A stretch of DNA of 64,000 nt from Morella rubra (lineage: Eukaryota; Streptophyta; Magnoliopsida; Fagales; Myricaceae), in assembly GCA_003952965.2 (NCBI GenBank), contig CM025855.1:21949122-22013121 (forward strand). The letters are read 5' to 3'. The translations under genes were made by a program, and so were the position numbers. Numbering within the stretch: position 1 is the first letter of the stretch; each line of letters begins with the position of its first letter. Below, piece after piece: positions 11,721 to 23,290 of the stretch. Under the pieces are notes generated by a model. That model was given only the letters and a program-made list of their open reading frames with translations, did not search any database and was not told the origin of the DNA.

Positions 11721-12518
11721 CTAATAGGATTTCTCATAACCTGCATATCCTCCCACTGGACTGTCATGGTGCATCTGAAAAATTTGCTCCTTGAGAGTTG
11801 GATTATCCCCGACATAAATCCGCCCTTTGTAGAACAACAGCCCCTTACTCACTATGTACTTCAAGGGGTTGAGTTTTCCAGCTTCCAGTTGACTCAATAA
11901 ATCTTGGATTTGATTGTCAATAGAGTTAGCCACTCTCAAATCATTAATCCAAGTAGCCACCGAAAATGAAATAGCATGTAATTCTCCATTTTTCTCTGCT
12001 GTTCCTTCCTCAAATTTTCGTGAAAGGGCATCAGTGACTTTGTTATCCCTCCCGCATTTATACTCCACTAGGAAATCGTAACCTAGGAGCTTGGTTACCC
12101 ATTTTTGCTGTAGCGGAGTCCCCACCTTCTGGTCTAGGAGGTGTTTTAAACTTTGTTGATCAATTTTGACCATAAAAGTTTGTCCCAACAGATACGGTCG
12201 CCATTTTCTAATTGCACTCACCAATGATAGGATCTCCCTTTCAAAAGTGGACATAGATAACATTCTCCCCTTTAAGGCCTTGCTGAAATATGCTAGAGGC
12301 TTACACTTTTGCATTAATACAGCCCTTATACCACTGCCTGAGGTGTCACATTCAATCACAAATGATTTAGTAAACTCTGGAAGGGCCAAGATTAGTGGGC
12401 TGGTGATAGCTTGTTTGAGCTTCGAAAATGCTTCTAGGGCCTCCTCGTTCCACATAAATCCATTCTTTTTTAGCATGTTGGTTAAAGGAGCTGCTATTCC
12501 CCCATATCCCTTAGTCAA
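11721..12518 (-). pseudogene. RNase H and integrase N-terminal linker of the Reina-like element
   Basis: A 265-codon open stretch carries gypsy RNase H blocks: FVIECDTSGSGIRAVLMQ, PLAYFSKALKG, FEREILSLVSAIRKWRPYL and DNKVTDALSRK. These map the active-site region in normal order. It is the least damaged part of the element. Confidence 0.88.
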
Positions 12519-12539
12519 CTTCCAGTAGTACCCTGTAAG

Positions 12540-13300
12540 ACCAATGAATCATCTTAAGGATTTAATTGACTTAGGAAGAGGCCAGTCCAACATTATCTGC
12601 AACTTGGATGAATCTGCCCGTAGTCCTTGGGCAGAAATCAAGTGGCCTCAATAATCAATTTCTTTGCAAACAAACCTGCATTTTGACAGCTTTGCATACA
12701 GTCTATGCTCTTGTAGGACCCTCAAGGTTAGTTCTAGGTGTCGTAGGTGTTCCTCATGGCTACCACTGTAGATTAGAATATTGTCAAAGAACACTAGGAT
12801 AAACCTTCGCAAATAAGGCCTAAAAACTTCATTCGTAAGTGATTGAAAAGTGAAGGGTGCATTAGTGAGCCCAAAAGGCATCATAAGGAACTCATAGTGC
12901 CACTCATGAGTTCTAAATGCAGTTTTTAGTATATCCTCCTCCATTACTCGGATTTGGTGATAACCCCACTATAGATCTAGTTTTGAAAATACTCTAGTAC
13001 CATAGAGTTCATCAAGTAACTCATCAATGACTGGGATGGGAAACTTATCCTTCACTGTAGCACTATTAAGAGCCTGGTAGTCTACACAAAGTTGCTAACT
13101 CCCATCTGCCTTACACATTAGCAAAATTGGGGAGGAAAATGGGTTTTGTGAAGCTCAAATAACCCCTGAGTCCAACAGTTCATGGACTATCTTCTCTATC
13201 TCATCCTTCTGAAAATAGGCATAACAGTAAGTCCTCACATTAACTTGCTACACCCTCTCCTTCAACACTATCGCATGATCGTGGGATCTCTTAGGAGGCA
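12540..13300 (-). pseudogene. Reverse transcriptase remnant of the Reina-like element
   Basis: Blocks typical of gypsy RT appear in order on the minus strand: [18 protein letters not shown], then FSKLDL and GYHQIR separated by a stop, then FLMMPFGLTNAPFTFQ. The catalytic-loop block reads FFDNILIYS in place of the usual F-x-DD motif, so the second catalytic aspartate is asparagine. Several in-frame stops are present. Confidence 0.88.
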
Positions 13301-13364
13301 ACCCCTTGGGTTCCTTAAATACCCCTGAAAAGTGTTGTAACAGACCAGCCACATTAGGTGCACA

Positions 13365-13800
13365 CTACTGCTTAAATTCGGTAGTTCCCCTCTCCATCAC
13401 CAACTGCATAATAAGCCCTCTTCTCTCTCCCTTAAAAAGCTTCCATTTGGCAGATTCTTGCATAAAATAAGGAGCCACTAAGCCTTTTAGTAGGACCATT
13501 TGTTGTCCTTGTTGAAATTGCATGCTCAAATCACCAAAATTCCATGAAATAGTTCCAAGAGTTTTTAACCAATGAACCCCTAAAACCATGTCACAGCCCC
13601 CCAATACCAACACATAAGCATCAATAGCAAAAGTATGCCCTTGGAGTCTCAATTTCAGATTACATAACTTGCCCTCACTCTTCACTTTGTCTCCATTAGC
13701 CACTGTTACAGCCAACGTATGGCTAGAATCAACTGATAGTTAGGCCTTCTGAACCACAGCAAGGTCTACAAAATTATGGGTACTCCCACTGTTAATGAGT
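13365..13800 (-). pseudogene. Retroviral-type aspartic protease remnant of the Reina-like element
   Basis: The frame carries the gypsy protease context: DAYVLVLGGCDMVLGVHWL, corresponding to the usual flap-to-helix region (LGGCDMVLGV-WL). The catalytic D(S/T)G region lies upstream around 13785-13760, next to a stop. The frame is broken there, so the enzyme would be inactive. Confidence 0.75.
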
Positions 13801-13811
13801 ATAACCAACTT

Positions 13812-14979
13812 CTAGTTATGCAGGCTGCTTCTAACTCTCATTGTTCTAAAAGTTCCTAAGCCTGCGATGGCATGTAAGGAAATGTTAGGATTGTCCTCAT
13901 TGTCCTTTACCTCGAACACCTCCCCCACTTCTCCTTCTCGAACACTTTCATCCACAATCTCTTCTATTCCTTCCACCATGATCTCTTCTATTCCTTCCAC
14001 CATGAACATCTTAAGATTTTGGCATTTATGCCCCGTATTCCACTTGGAATCCCAATGATAGCAAAGTCCCTTCTCTCGTCTTTCTTTCATCTACTAGGCT
14101 GAGATACGTTGGACTCTTATACTCGGATTAGTATTAGGTCCAGCAACATCAATTCCTGTGGATAGTGCAGGATAATTACTACTTACTACACGAACAGATT
14201 TCCTTCTAACAACTAACACTCCTCTTGCATTTTATCTAAAGCAAATGCCCTTTGAATGTTGTTTGGATTGAGCATTTTTATAGATAACCTGATCTCATCC
14301 TTAAGCCCACTCAAGTAGCAACTCAGTTTGTAGGCCTCATCAAGCCCCCCCAAACAGTTAGCTAAAACTTCAAACTGACTAATGTAGTCTTCGATAGATC
14401 CGGTCTATTTCAGCCTAACCATCCCCTCCATGGGATCATCATAGGCTTAAGGTCCAAACCTCACTAGCAAGGCTCTCTCAAAGGCCTCCCAACTGATAAT
14501 AGCCCAAATCTCTCAATCTCCTTGAACCAAATCAGGGCCTTTCCTTCCATATGGAATGAAGCTATAAATAGCTTGTGTTGAGGAGTAGTGTGATTAAAGA
14601 GAAAAAACTGATTAGCTCTATATAACCAACTAGTGGGGTTTTCCCCATCAAATCTAAGAAACTCAAGTCTTACTGACCTCATTTGAACTCCTCCTAGCTT
14701 TTGATAATGATGATAATTGTTTGGTGGTGGCTGATTGTGTGGTGGTGGCTGGTTGTTCTGAGGTGGAGGGTTATTTTGTGGTTGACCATCACCTTTTGCT
14801 TCATTTGGTTGTTGCAGTTGAATCAAGGCGTGCAAACCTAGATTAATGTTGCCCAGCTGTTGCGCCATTTGCTCCATCCGAAAAGCCTGGGCTTACTAAT
14901 CTTGCTACTGAAGTTCCTGCAAGTGTTAGAGAGCTTCCAAAGTTTCGGTCACCTTAGTCCAGCGTGTTCCCTCTGCCAT
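13812..14979 (-). pseudogene. gag remnant of the Reina-like element
   Basis: It begins at an ATG at 14979 (MAEGTRWTKVTETLEAL, then stop). It resumes as a gag-like frame with the block RLEFLRFDGENPTSWLYRA (14680-14620) and a glutamine/proline/asparagine-rich segment. A degraded zinc knuckle at 14070-14020 reads CYHWDSKWNTGHKC, where the second cysteine of the usual CX2C pair is replaced. At least three stops or frameshifts are present. A short internal duplication repeats VEGIEEIM near 13990-13950. Confidence 0.85.
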
Positions 14980-15008
14980 TTTCAAGATTTACTACTTTGA
15001 AACCAAAT

Positions 15009-15438
15009 TGTCACAAACTGTAATTTGTAACTCCAATACTTGTATTAATTTATAGAAACAAGGACAAGATAAAGCCAATTCGAAGTGGCTGACCTCCTTG
15101 CTACAGACGCAGCTTTCACTTTTTCAATAATGATCACTAGAGAAACGAAAGGCAACTAAACAGATGCTACCCACAATGGGCTGAACCAAGATATCTAATG
15201 GGCCTCCAGCCCAAAACAGCTAAACAACCACTAATGGGTACAAGCCCTTCTTAGAGACCATCTAAGGTCAAATACTAACATACCAATAACACCACTAACG
15301 CCTAACCCAAGACCTGGACACCTGGACGGAGAGAATCTTCCACACAATCTACTAACTTGTGACTTGTTGACTGCTGAATTCGTACCTTCACCTTCAACCA
15401 CGAACCTTTACGCCTTCGCAGGCCCAACAGTCGTAACA
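15009..15438 (-). repeat. 5' LTR of the Reina-like element
   Basis: This 430-bp copy has the same length as the 3' LTR and differs by scattered substitutions. The adjacent internal sequence on the minus strand, ATTTGGTTTCAAAGTAG (15008-14992), is a damaged methionine-tRNA primer-binding site. Confidence 0.9.
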
Positions 15439-15722
15439 TATTGGTGGTTGTTGTTGGCAGTTGTTGGTTGTTGGTTGTTGGTTGTTGGTGACGGCTATTG
15501 TTGGCGGTTGATTGTGGCTGTTGGTGGCAATTGACATCTAAGTTTTGGTTCTGTTTGTTCATCAATTTAGGTTCTGTTTTTTCATTTTTTGTTCTTCATT
15601 TTGATTTTCTTTTTGATTTTCGATCTGATCTCTCTCTTCTTGCCTTGCACCAGACCTTCCCAATTTTTCTCTCATTTTTGTCTTTCTTCTTGCCTCTCAC
15701 TATTTACACTCTTACCTTCCCA
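15439..15722. repeat. GGTTGTT-type short tandem repeats and CT-rich stretch
   Basis: Bases 15443-15500 are irregular repeats of GGTTGTT/GGTTGTTG. They resemble the sequence just left of the gypsy element (10004-10060), as expected if the element landed inside one repeat block. 15590-15720 is T/C-rich and similar to 19360-19470, on the other side of the small CACTA element. Confidence 0.6.
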
Positions 15723-16959
15723 TACTATAACAAATTTGACTTTTTGAGACGGGTTTTCAATTTCATCCCCAAAAAATAAAAAGTTCTATTTTTGAGACTG
15801 AAATTCAACCCGTCCCAAAATCTTTCAAGACCCTTGGTCTGGGAGGTCCACGACCTTCAAACTTTTGGGACTCTTAGTTGGGGAGTTCTTTCTTTTACCA
15901 TGAGTTTGAACTTCTAAATAGGGTTAGTCCGATATGGTTTGCAAAAGAAAAACAAACCCAAAATCGAGAATCCGAATATAAATACGAATGAAAGGTCCCA
16001 AAATCTTTGTGATGCTTTTAAGACGAAATGTCTTGAAAAAAAAAGTTGGTCCCCACCATGCAAAAAAAAAAAACTACTGCGTTTTTGGGATGGGATCTTC
16101 CCATCCCCAAAAAAGAGTACTTTTAGGGATAGATTTGTCCGTGAAAATCCTCCTGTTCGAACATTCAAATAACCGTTAGGACAAATCGATATGGTTTTGC
16201 AAGAGTTCGAACAAATAAATTCATGTTCTAACGCCAATTTCCACCATCGTTCGAACATAAATAACCTATTCGAATGAAAGTGCAAATCTTTGTATGCAAA
16301 TCCCTAGCGTTCGTTCTTAAAAATGTCCATTAAAACAACAGAGAGAATCTTTTAGGACGTCGGTCCACGTCCCGAAAAATCTAATATCATTCGAATGCTT
16401 TTTTTCCCTACCATAATAAATGCACGTCCCATCATCATAAATTTTTTTATTTTTTAATCCCATTCAAATGTTAGTAAGTAACCTGTTCCAAAAAATTATG
16501 AACGTTGGGAATATGAATCATTCAATAACGTACGGTTTTTGACGATTTTTTAGAGCTCCAAACTAGAGCATGCACAGAATTGCTTTGTAGGTCTCATGTG
16601 CGGCCAAAATATTTTCAGAAGTCCAGCCTTACTGACTAGGGCATTGCTCTCTATTTCTTTCCGTAGAATGAAAGATGTTGGTTTGGACAATGTTAGATCA
16701 ACTTTTTTTATTCTCTCTATTAGTTTCCTGTAGATATTAATATTGTTACAGTGATACAAATACATTTGAAGCTCAACAACTCAAATTTAGATTTGTCGTG
16801 CATAATGCAGTACTTATAATTTTCCTAACAAATAAAAAAAATGTTTTGAACATGTTCGAATGAGAACAATATGTACAATTGGTGTAAACATGTCATATAT
16901 AATCCTTCACCTGCATCAGCCCTGTTTGGGGCCTTAACTTTTCCTAGGGAGGGGATTAG

Positions 16960-18528
16960 AGCACCTTCACGGCTTCACCCAAAACGATATTGAGTAGTTG
17001 TATAGATAGTTATATATATTTTTTATGTTGATATGGTAGGCTAGGGTAGAAGTAATGTGTTTATGTTGATATGCTAGATTGAATGTGATGTTATATAAAG
17101 GAATGCAAGAGGAGATTATGATCGTGTAAATGTTGACTTGTTAGCATTGGCATATATATATATGTTGTTGATATGCTTTGCACCATGTTAGGAAGAGATG
17201 TTATGTTGATTGTAATATAATTTAATGGATTGAAGGATGAGATATATGGGCAGGCTAATGCATGTACAAGATAGACATTTTTTTTCCAACTTTGATCATA
17301 GACTCGGTTGGATAATTTAAAATGCTATATGTGGTTTTGTTTGATGCTGGACAGTTAAGAGGATGTTAAAAGTCCTAAGAATAGCTTGCATATACTAGTT
17401 TAACGCGTAAAAATGGAGAAATTAGAAAATAAACAACATATATGCTATTTTTTTTATTCTGTGAGGACAGTGCACATAAGTGAATATCGCATGGGTCAAA
17501 TGACGTCGAATTGACACCAACATTGGAGGGCTGGTTGGGGACAGAGCCATGAGCATGTGGTCAAAATTTCAGGTCAATCGGAGTTAAGGTGAGAGATATT
17601 AGCTTTTGAAAATCAGAATAGAAATAGTGTTTCTAATTAAAAACGGGTTATTTTGATGAAATATGTTTTGGGCTTTGTTTTGGTGTTCGGGCTGACTCTA
17701 GGATGCCTCTAAAATTCTGAAACTTGGTTTAATATGGGCCTGTAAGCTAGGCCCAAGATTATGTCCGTATTGGACTTAAAAGATTTAACTATGGCTTTCC
17801 TATTTAGAGATTTTAAGTTGTTGGACTTGTCTTTACTAAGTTTAGTTTTGTATACTTGCAAACTTAAATAGAAGCTTTTCATATTTTGTGAACATGTGTT
17901 AGTCAATGGTGAACATAATGTTTATTACGCAAAGCTTTTATAAGTTAGTCAATTTTGGTGAAAAATATTCTAAGAGCATATGTGCACTAGTTGTGACATT
18001 ACTATCATTTCATAAGTGTAAAGTAAATAAGTGATAACAATTGTGATGGTACTGCTCACTGTGGAGGAAAGTGCAAACAACACTACAGGGTAATGGGTGG
18101 CCTCCTTAAGCAGAAGGTAGTGGAGAGCCTTTGCCTGGTGACATTCTAATGCAAAGGAAGCAAACAAAACTATCCCGACAAAAGAGGAAGTGGACGCACA
18201 ACCCTGTCACTTGAGGGTGAAATATTGGACACCAAATCTTAAAGGAAAGATACAAGGTCAAAATTCAAGTCAATCAGAGTCAACAATGCATCTTATCTCT
18301 TAACTGTTATATGATCTTGACTATTACCTGTTATTTTTCACTTTGTTAACTATTTTCAAAAATATGAACACTGTTCCTTAAATATCAACTATTTTTCTGA
18401 AAATTGTGAATATTGTATCTCCTTAATTTTAGTTATCTACTTTTACTGTTTATGATTATATGCCCTCTTCCCACCTTACTGAATCCTTAAAACTCATCCC
18501 GCCTTCCTGTCCATATTTGTAAGTTTTT
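16960..18528. other. Interior of the small CACTA, no gene recognised
   Basis: The stretch is AT-rich. TATGTTGATATG-type phrases recur between 17020 and 17180, and a phrase containing CAAAATT-CA-GTCAATC-GAGT occurs at 17560 and 18258. No frame with a domain was found. Confidence 0.35.
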
Positions 18529-18806
18529 ATGTTAAGACAGAAGATTATGTCATTCGAGTCATACCTGTCTTATGAGCTTCCTGCCCACATCTTAGTCGTC
18601 CACGTACGAGTTTGGGCGATAGACACCTTGGAGGTTATCATGGAGCACGTGCCCTACCTGGTCCCCAAGGACCCCCCCCCTGGCGGGCCGGGAATGCTCT
18701 CACCATCCCTCTGTTCTTCATCATGCCTGTGGAGCCCGTTGACCTCGGAGTAGCCACCCTAAGCCTCAACTTGGTGGACCTCGCCCTGACTGACGACAAG
18801 GATTAG
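18529..18806 (+). other. GC-rich coding-like patch of unknown origin inside the small CACTA
   Basis: About 220 bp here is much richer in G and C than its surroundings and open in two frames (for example MEHVPYLVPKDPPPG). I do not recognise the protein. A captured fragment of a host or element gene is possible, but nothing confirms it. Confidence 0.3.
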
Positions 18807-19356
18807 TTTTTCTTGTTATTTATTTAGTTTTTATTTAATGGTCTGTATATATATTTTCTAAACAATAGGGTTAGAGATTAAGTAGGCTTAGTGGACCACT
18901 TACTAGGTTCACAAATTTTGGACAATTAGTAGCCTGATTTTGTAAGGGTCTTGCTCATAGGATCCTCCCTTTATCCCTAACCCACTAATTTTCAATTCAG
19001 AACTATTAATTTACTTAGCAAGATTATGTCGTAATCTCGTCATTTATAGCAACTCTATTATGATAATGAGAGCATAAAAACTAATACAGGCACGAGACGT
19101 GACACGATCGAACGTTTCACATAAGAGTTGGAAGTAGTTCGAACATTTTTCTCCATTGTCCATCCGAAAGAATTTGAATGGTAAAGTTATTGTGGAACAG
19201 AACTCTTCCCATCCCGGAAGGGTACTTTTTGGGAAGGAACAAAATTTCCGTCCCAAAAAACCTTTATTAATGGGTTTGTTGGGATAGTTGGCACAACGGA
19301 TGAAATTCGGGTTTTTGGGGACTGAAAAATCCATCCCAAAAAGCAAAGTTGTAGTG

Positions 19357-20122
19357 CTTGATTTTCTTTTATTTCTCTCTTCCAGCTCTCACTATTAACA
19401 CTCTTCCTTTCTCATATTTTCAACTCTTAGTAGCCTCTCTCCTTTCTTTCTCTCTCTCACTATTTTACCTCATATACATAAAATTACAAAATCCATACTC
19501 AACGCTTAGAATAAAAAAACTTTTTATCTTGCACACAAAAAAATCCTCTTCAAGGTTAGAATTCTAAATGTTATTACATTTAATTATTATTGTATAATTA
19601 TAATTTTATTGCTCTATGTTTATACGTGTAATGCCCAGCTCTTTTACACCTAGTTGGCACATATGTGATCTAATATAAATATTACTCCGTGAAATTTTCT
19701 TGATTAATTTATTCTTAGCACACATTTACTTCTTCTACATTTTCAAATAGGTGATTATATTTTGTGATACCACTAATCTTTTAAGCTACTTTTAAGACTC
19801 TTGTGTTAAGGTTTTTTCTTAATTTGACTCAATTTTTATTTCCTCTAATATTTTAATGTAATTAGGCTCTTTGGTATTTGTTTAAATTGTTTCGGTTTCT
19901 AAAGTTGTGACTGTAGTATTTTGATCTACTTTTTTAGTGCTTTCTTTCTTTTATTCTTAACTCCTTGCATTATTTCATTTAAATGCATGTGCTTAAATGT
20001 CTTATTTGACTTGAGTTTTGTTCCCTTAAATTGTTAGATTATTTTGGATCATGTTTAATTAATTTCTTTTAAATTTAAATTGGGCTGATTGGACTCTCGG
20101 GATTACCAAGAACAGAACTCCC
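19357..20122. other. Intergenic stretch without recognised features
   Basis: CT-rich sequence next to the CACTA end gives way to AT-rich sequence. I saw no paired repeats, RNA gene or domain-bearing frame. Confidence 0.35.
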
Positions 20123-20440
20123 GGGTGTGCTGAGCCCTGCATTCCGGGGAGTACTGAGTCCCGGGAAAATCCCTGGAGTACTGAGGCCTGGTTGCGCTGA
20201 GCCCTGCAATTCGGGGAGTACTGAGTCCCTGGGAAATCACTGAAGTACTGAGGCCCGGGTGTGTTCAGCCCTGCATTCCGAGGAGTACTGAGTCCTGGAA
20301 AAATCCCTGGAGTACTGAGTCCTGGGTGTGCTGAGCCTTGCAATCCAGGGAGTATTGAGCCCTGGAGCCCGGGTGTGCTGAGCCCTAGACCCCGAGCAGT
20401 TTGAGCCCTAGACCCCGGGTTTTGTGAGCCCTGTATGCCC
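20123..20440. repeat. 67-bp minisatellite
   Basis: Unit starts fall at 20123, 20190, 20257 and 20324, exactly 67 bp apart, followed by shortened units to about 20440. Each unit pairs GTGCTGAGCCCTGCA with GGGAGTACTGAGTCC and ends in TGGAGTACTGAG. The block is far richer in G and C than its neighbours. Confidence 0.92.
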
Positions 20441-21599
20441 AGGATTTTTACGTTGGTTTAGGCGGCATCACCTTTCCTTTTTGCATGTTACTTTTCACAT
20501 GTCTTAACTATATGGTGTGCATTCAATTCACTCTTATCATGTCTTATCTGGCCGCCTAGATGGAGCTTGGTCATTGGCTCATATATTGACGTGTTGCTTG
20601 CAAAAGAGACGTAAGATATGGGGCTTGTTGTGGCAGCAGACGTATGGGTATAAGTGAATTGTACACACCGTTAGTTACCTTTCTGCTTATGTGGTCGACT
20701 AAAAGAATAAGATAGAGACTTGAGCAAGAGACCAGCACCTGAACAAAAGAGAAAGGAGGAGAGAGACATAGGAGAAAAGAGGAGAGACCAAGGGACAAAG
20801 GGGGAGACCAAAGGTGAAAAAGGGGAATCAGCTGAAAGAAGAAAAGGGGTGTTCTGTCCTTTAGAAATCCACATCCCCCGAAGCAATAGAGGTATGGGTG
20901 TAGAGTTGTCTTAAAGAGGGGTATTGGGGTGGTTCGGGTAGTGCTTAAAACGTGACTTTTGCCATGAGATGAGAAAAGACTAGTAACCCATCCTTATCAC
21001 TGTGATAAAATGCGAAGGAGAAAGGACTAAAAATGCGATTACTATATGCGAGCCGAGGGGGTAAGTACCAGCACGGGATGTGACAGTATGTGATAAACAA
21101 AGAAAACATTTGTTTGTCTTTCTTCTTTGTATTCAATTAACTAAATTGTGTTTTTTGTCTCTTGCTAACTTTGGCTAGATTTTAACATTTCTTTGTACCT
21201 TTATGAATAATTTGTGAGCCTTTGAGTACGAGATGCATCATTATCTAGTATTACAGAATTTGTCTACTAGTTTCTTATTTGTGTCAAGCATTGCTAAAAA
21301 TTGGAAAGTCAGAAGTTTACTATTTGGTTGAATGATTGATTTAGCTACTTTTAACTCTTCCATTAGCAACTGCAACTATTAAACAAGCTTATTCAACGAC
21401 AAAAATTGTCAAGAAAAGTTCAGAATAAGATAGAAGATAACTTTATTGCAAATTATCATGTTGTTAGAAAGAAATTGCAGAAGGTTTTTGTACTGATATG
21501 ATAATTGATGACTTTTACTCGTTGAAGAAAGGTAGGGTTCACAAGTAAAAATTATATTTATCCCTTAGAGACAAGTCGTGGCTTCATCACTGCTGATAT
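20441..21599. other. Intergenic stretch, LTR-like phrases only
   Basis: A purine-rich patch (20720-20850) and the phrase AGTACCAGCACGGGATGTGA near 21065 look like parts of a retrotransposon LTR. No partner repeat was found in the window, so no element is called. Confidence 0.3.
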
Positions 21600-23090
21600 A
21601 TGCAACGTATTTAAGCAGTTCCACGTCGCAAAGGACACGGCATTGACGGCAATGACTGCATTTTTCCTTGTCTTATTTTCTCCTTTTGGACTATTCTCTT
21701 TTTCGTCTTTGTCACACCAGTTGTAATAGAAATCATATATAGAAAGCATGTCATGAGGGACAAAAGAAAGAGTTCATTAGCGGTGGTGTTGCCTTCTTTC
21801 TACACCTAAATGTATATTTGTTATGCATTTGTTTAGATTAAAAGATTACTCTGTACATGTGTGATGTGTCCCTACAATATAGAAGAGAATATCATTCTGT
21901 CCATTCCAGAATAAAGTTATCCAATTTTGTCATATTTTTTCTTCACAGCTGGTATTCTATCTTTTCTTCACTGCATGTTCTTTAATGCCCGTGGTAGTCA
22001 CCTTTGGAGGGCTCGAGCGGACCTCAGTAATTAGCATGTACGTGCACCGACTTTCTTTTTGTAAGATAAGAACGTGCACCACCGACTTCTCCAAACCAAG
22101 AAGCACGGCAAAGCTCTAGCCAAAGTAAACTCTCAAGGAAAGTTAAGTAGTTACATTTTAAACATTGTGGCCTAAATTGAAGAAGAATCAGCTTTTACAG
22201 AAAAGATGCTCTACAAAGGCCAAGAATCTCCAAGCTGTTTTGGATTACAGGTTGCTCTCTTGAAAACGCCCAACAAATCGGAATCTTTGGTTTTTTTAAT
22301 CATAACTGCTACTCATTTCAAGTTAGGAGGTTTAAAGACCTGAGTTACGTGCTATAAAGGATTAGGGCTTGTTCGTTTCAGAGATATTTTTAAAATTTGC
22401 ATTCAACTTACTACCAACTTAAACTGAACATGTTAAAATTTAGGATCCAGTTAATTATTTTTTCTTTTTACCCTAACCATGCTTATGGAAAATTACCAAT
22501 ATATCCTCCAGTAGTGCTTTGAGGACATAAATACCGAAGGATAAAACCGGAATTTAAAAAAACACATGGCCCCACACGTTCAGTGCATTAACCACTTGGA
22601 CATGTGAATGGACGAAATACCCCAACTGTTTTATCCAATGTTAAGGCTTTGGTTGAGGGCGATATGGTCATTTCATCTGACCATTAAATATCCTGCCGCA
22701 TTTTCCCCCCTTCCCCTGCGATACCTTGCAGCTTGTCAGTAGGCGTCAATCACTCTTTTGTTTTCTTCTTCTCTCTTTTTTTTTTTAACCGCATTAGTCG
22801 TTTGTCTTCTTCTTCTTCTCCTCTTTTTTTTTTTAATACCTTTCAAATATTTATATTGTAATAAAAAATAAATTCGAAATTATAATAAATATTATAAATA
22901 AATAATATTATTTTACATTTTATCTTCTTCACTCATCCTAATAAAAATAATCTACAAACAACAACTTTAAAAATCATCATTATTTTTTTTACACAACAAC
23001 TTCTACACAAACATCAATACAACTCCAATATCACCTAAAAATTCTCAAAACACTTCAAATCTTAAAAATCTTATCAAAACAAACATGCCC
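21600..23090. repeat. Duplicated RLP-flank module, copy B, upstream of the RLP pseudogene
   Basis: The order is CCACGTCGCAAAGGACACGG (21624), GAGGGCTCGAGCGGACCTCA (about 22008; also at 57576), CGACTTCTCCAAACCAAGAA (about 22083), then 22370-23090, which parallels 8560-9250 of copy A. Because this copy ends 140 bp before the RLP start, the module is probably the ancestral 5' flank of an RLP gene. Confidence 0.75.
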
Positions 23091-23290
23091 TTAGTTAGAC
23101 GAAAGGGTCCAACTTTGAACTTGACCCTTGTTCTGGACAATTTGCAGTGGGATTTTTTATATGAATTACCCCATACTCCACTCAATAGTCCTTGTTTCCG
23201 GGCATTATAAAAGCAGTATGAAAAAAGATGATCAACCATTCAATTCCGAAGTTGTGTAAGCAAAAACTTGTAGTTGAAATCTCTTCCCAG

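Larger units (their letters stand above)
10078..15438 (-). mobile_element. Full-length Ty3/gypsy chromovirus-type retrotransposon, Reina-like, decayed
   Basis: The element is 5361 bp, bounded by two 430-bp LTRs (10078-10507 and 15009-15438) starting TGTTAC and ending with CA-type termini on the minus strand. Flanks TCTTG (10073-10077) and TATTG (15439-15443) are a 4-of-5 target duplication. The minus-strand order is gag, zinc knuckle, protease, reverse transcriptase, RNase H, integrase and chromodomain-like tail, which is the gypsy order. The short LTRs, total length and chromodomain tail fit the Reina clade. Stops and frameshifts interrupt every domain, so the element is not autonomous. Confidence 0.92.
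15723..19356. mobile_element. CACTA (En/Spm-type) derivative, small copy
   Basis: The right end, reverse-complemented, starts CACTACAACTTTGCTTTTTG. The left end TACTATAACAAATTTGACTT differs by one base from a CACTA terminus. The subterminal sequence continues to match the large CACTA at 28774-38361 on both sides: 16130-16540 matches 28960-29060 plus 30320-30520 and 31025-31180; 19090-19356 matches 38100-38361. An internal block 16560-16960 matches 36440-36880. No transposase frame is left. The flanking 3-bp sequences (CCA, CTT) are not a duplication, so the outer edges have mutated or moved. Confidence 0.8.

Noticed and set aside
17020-17180. Possible tandem array with TATGTTGATATG
   Set aside because: Only two or three loose occurrences with unequal spacing.
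20059-20343. Minus-strand glycine/proline-rich frame
   Set aside because: It is a translation of the 67-bp minisatellite, whose length is not a multiple of a protein repeat period.
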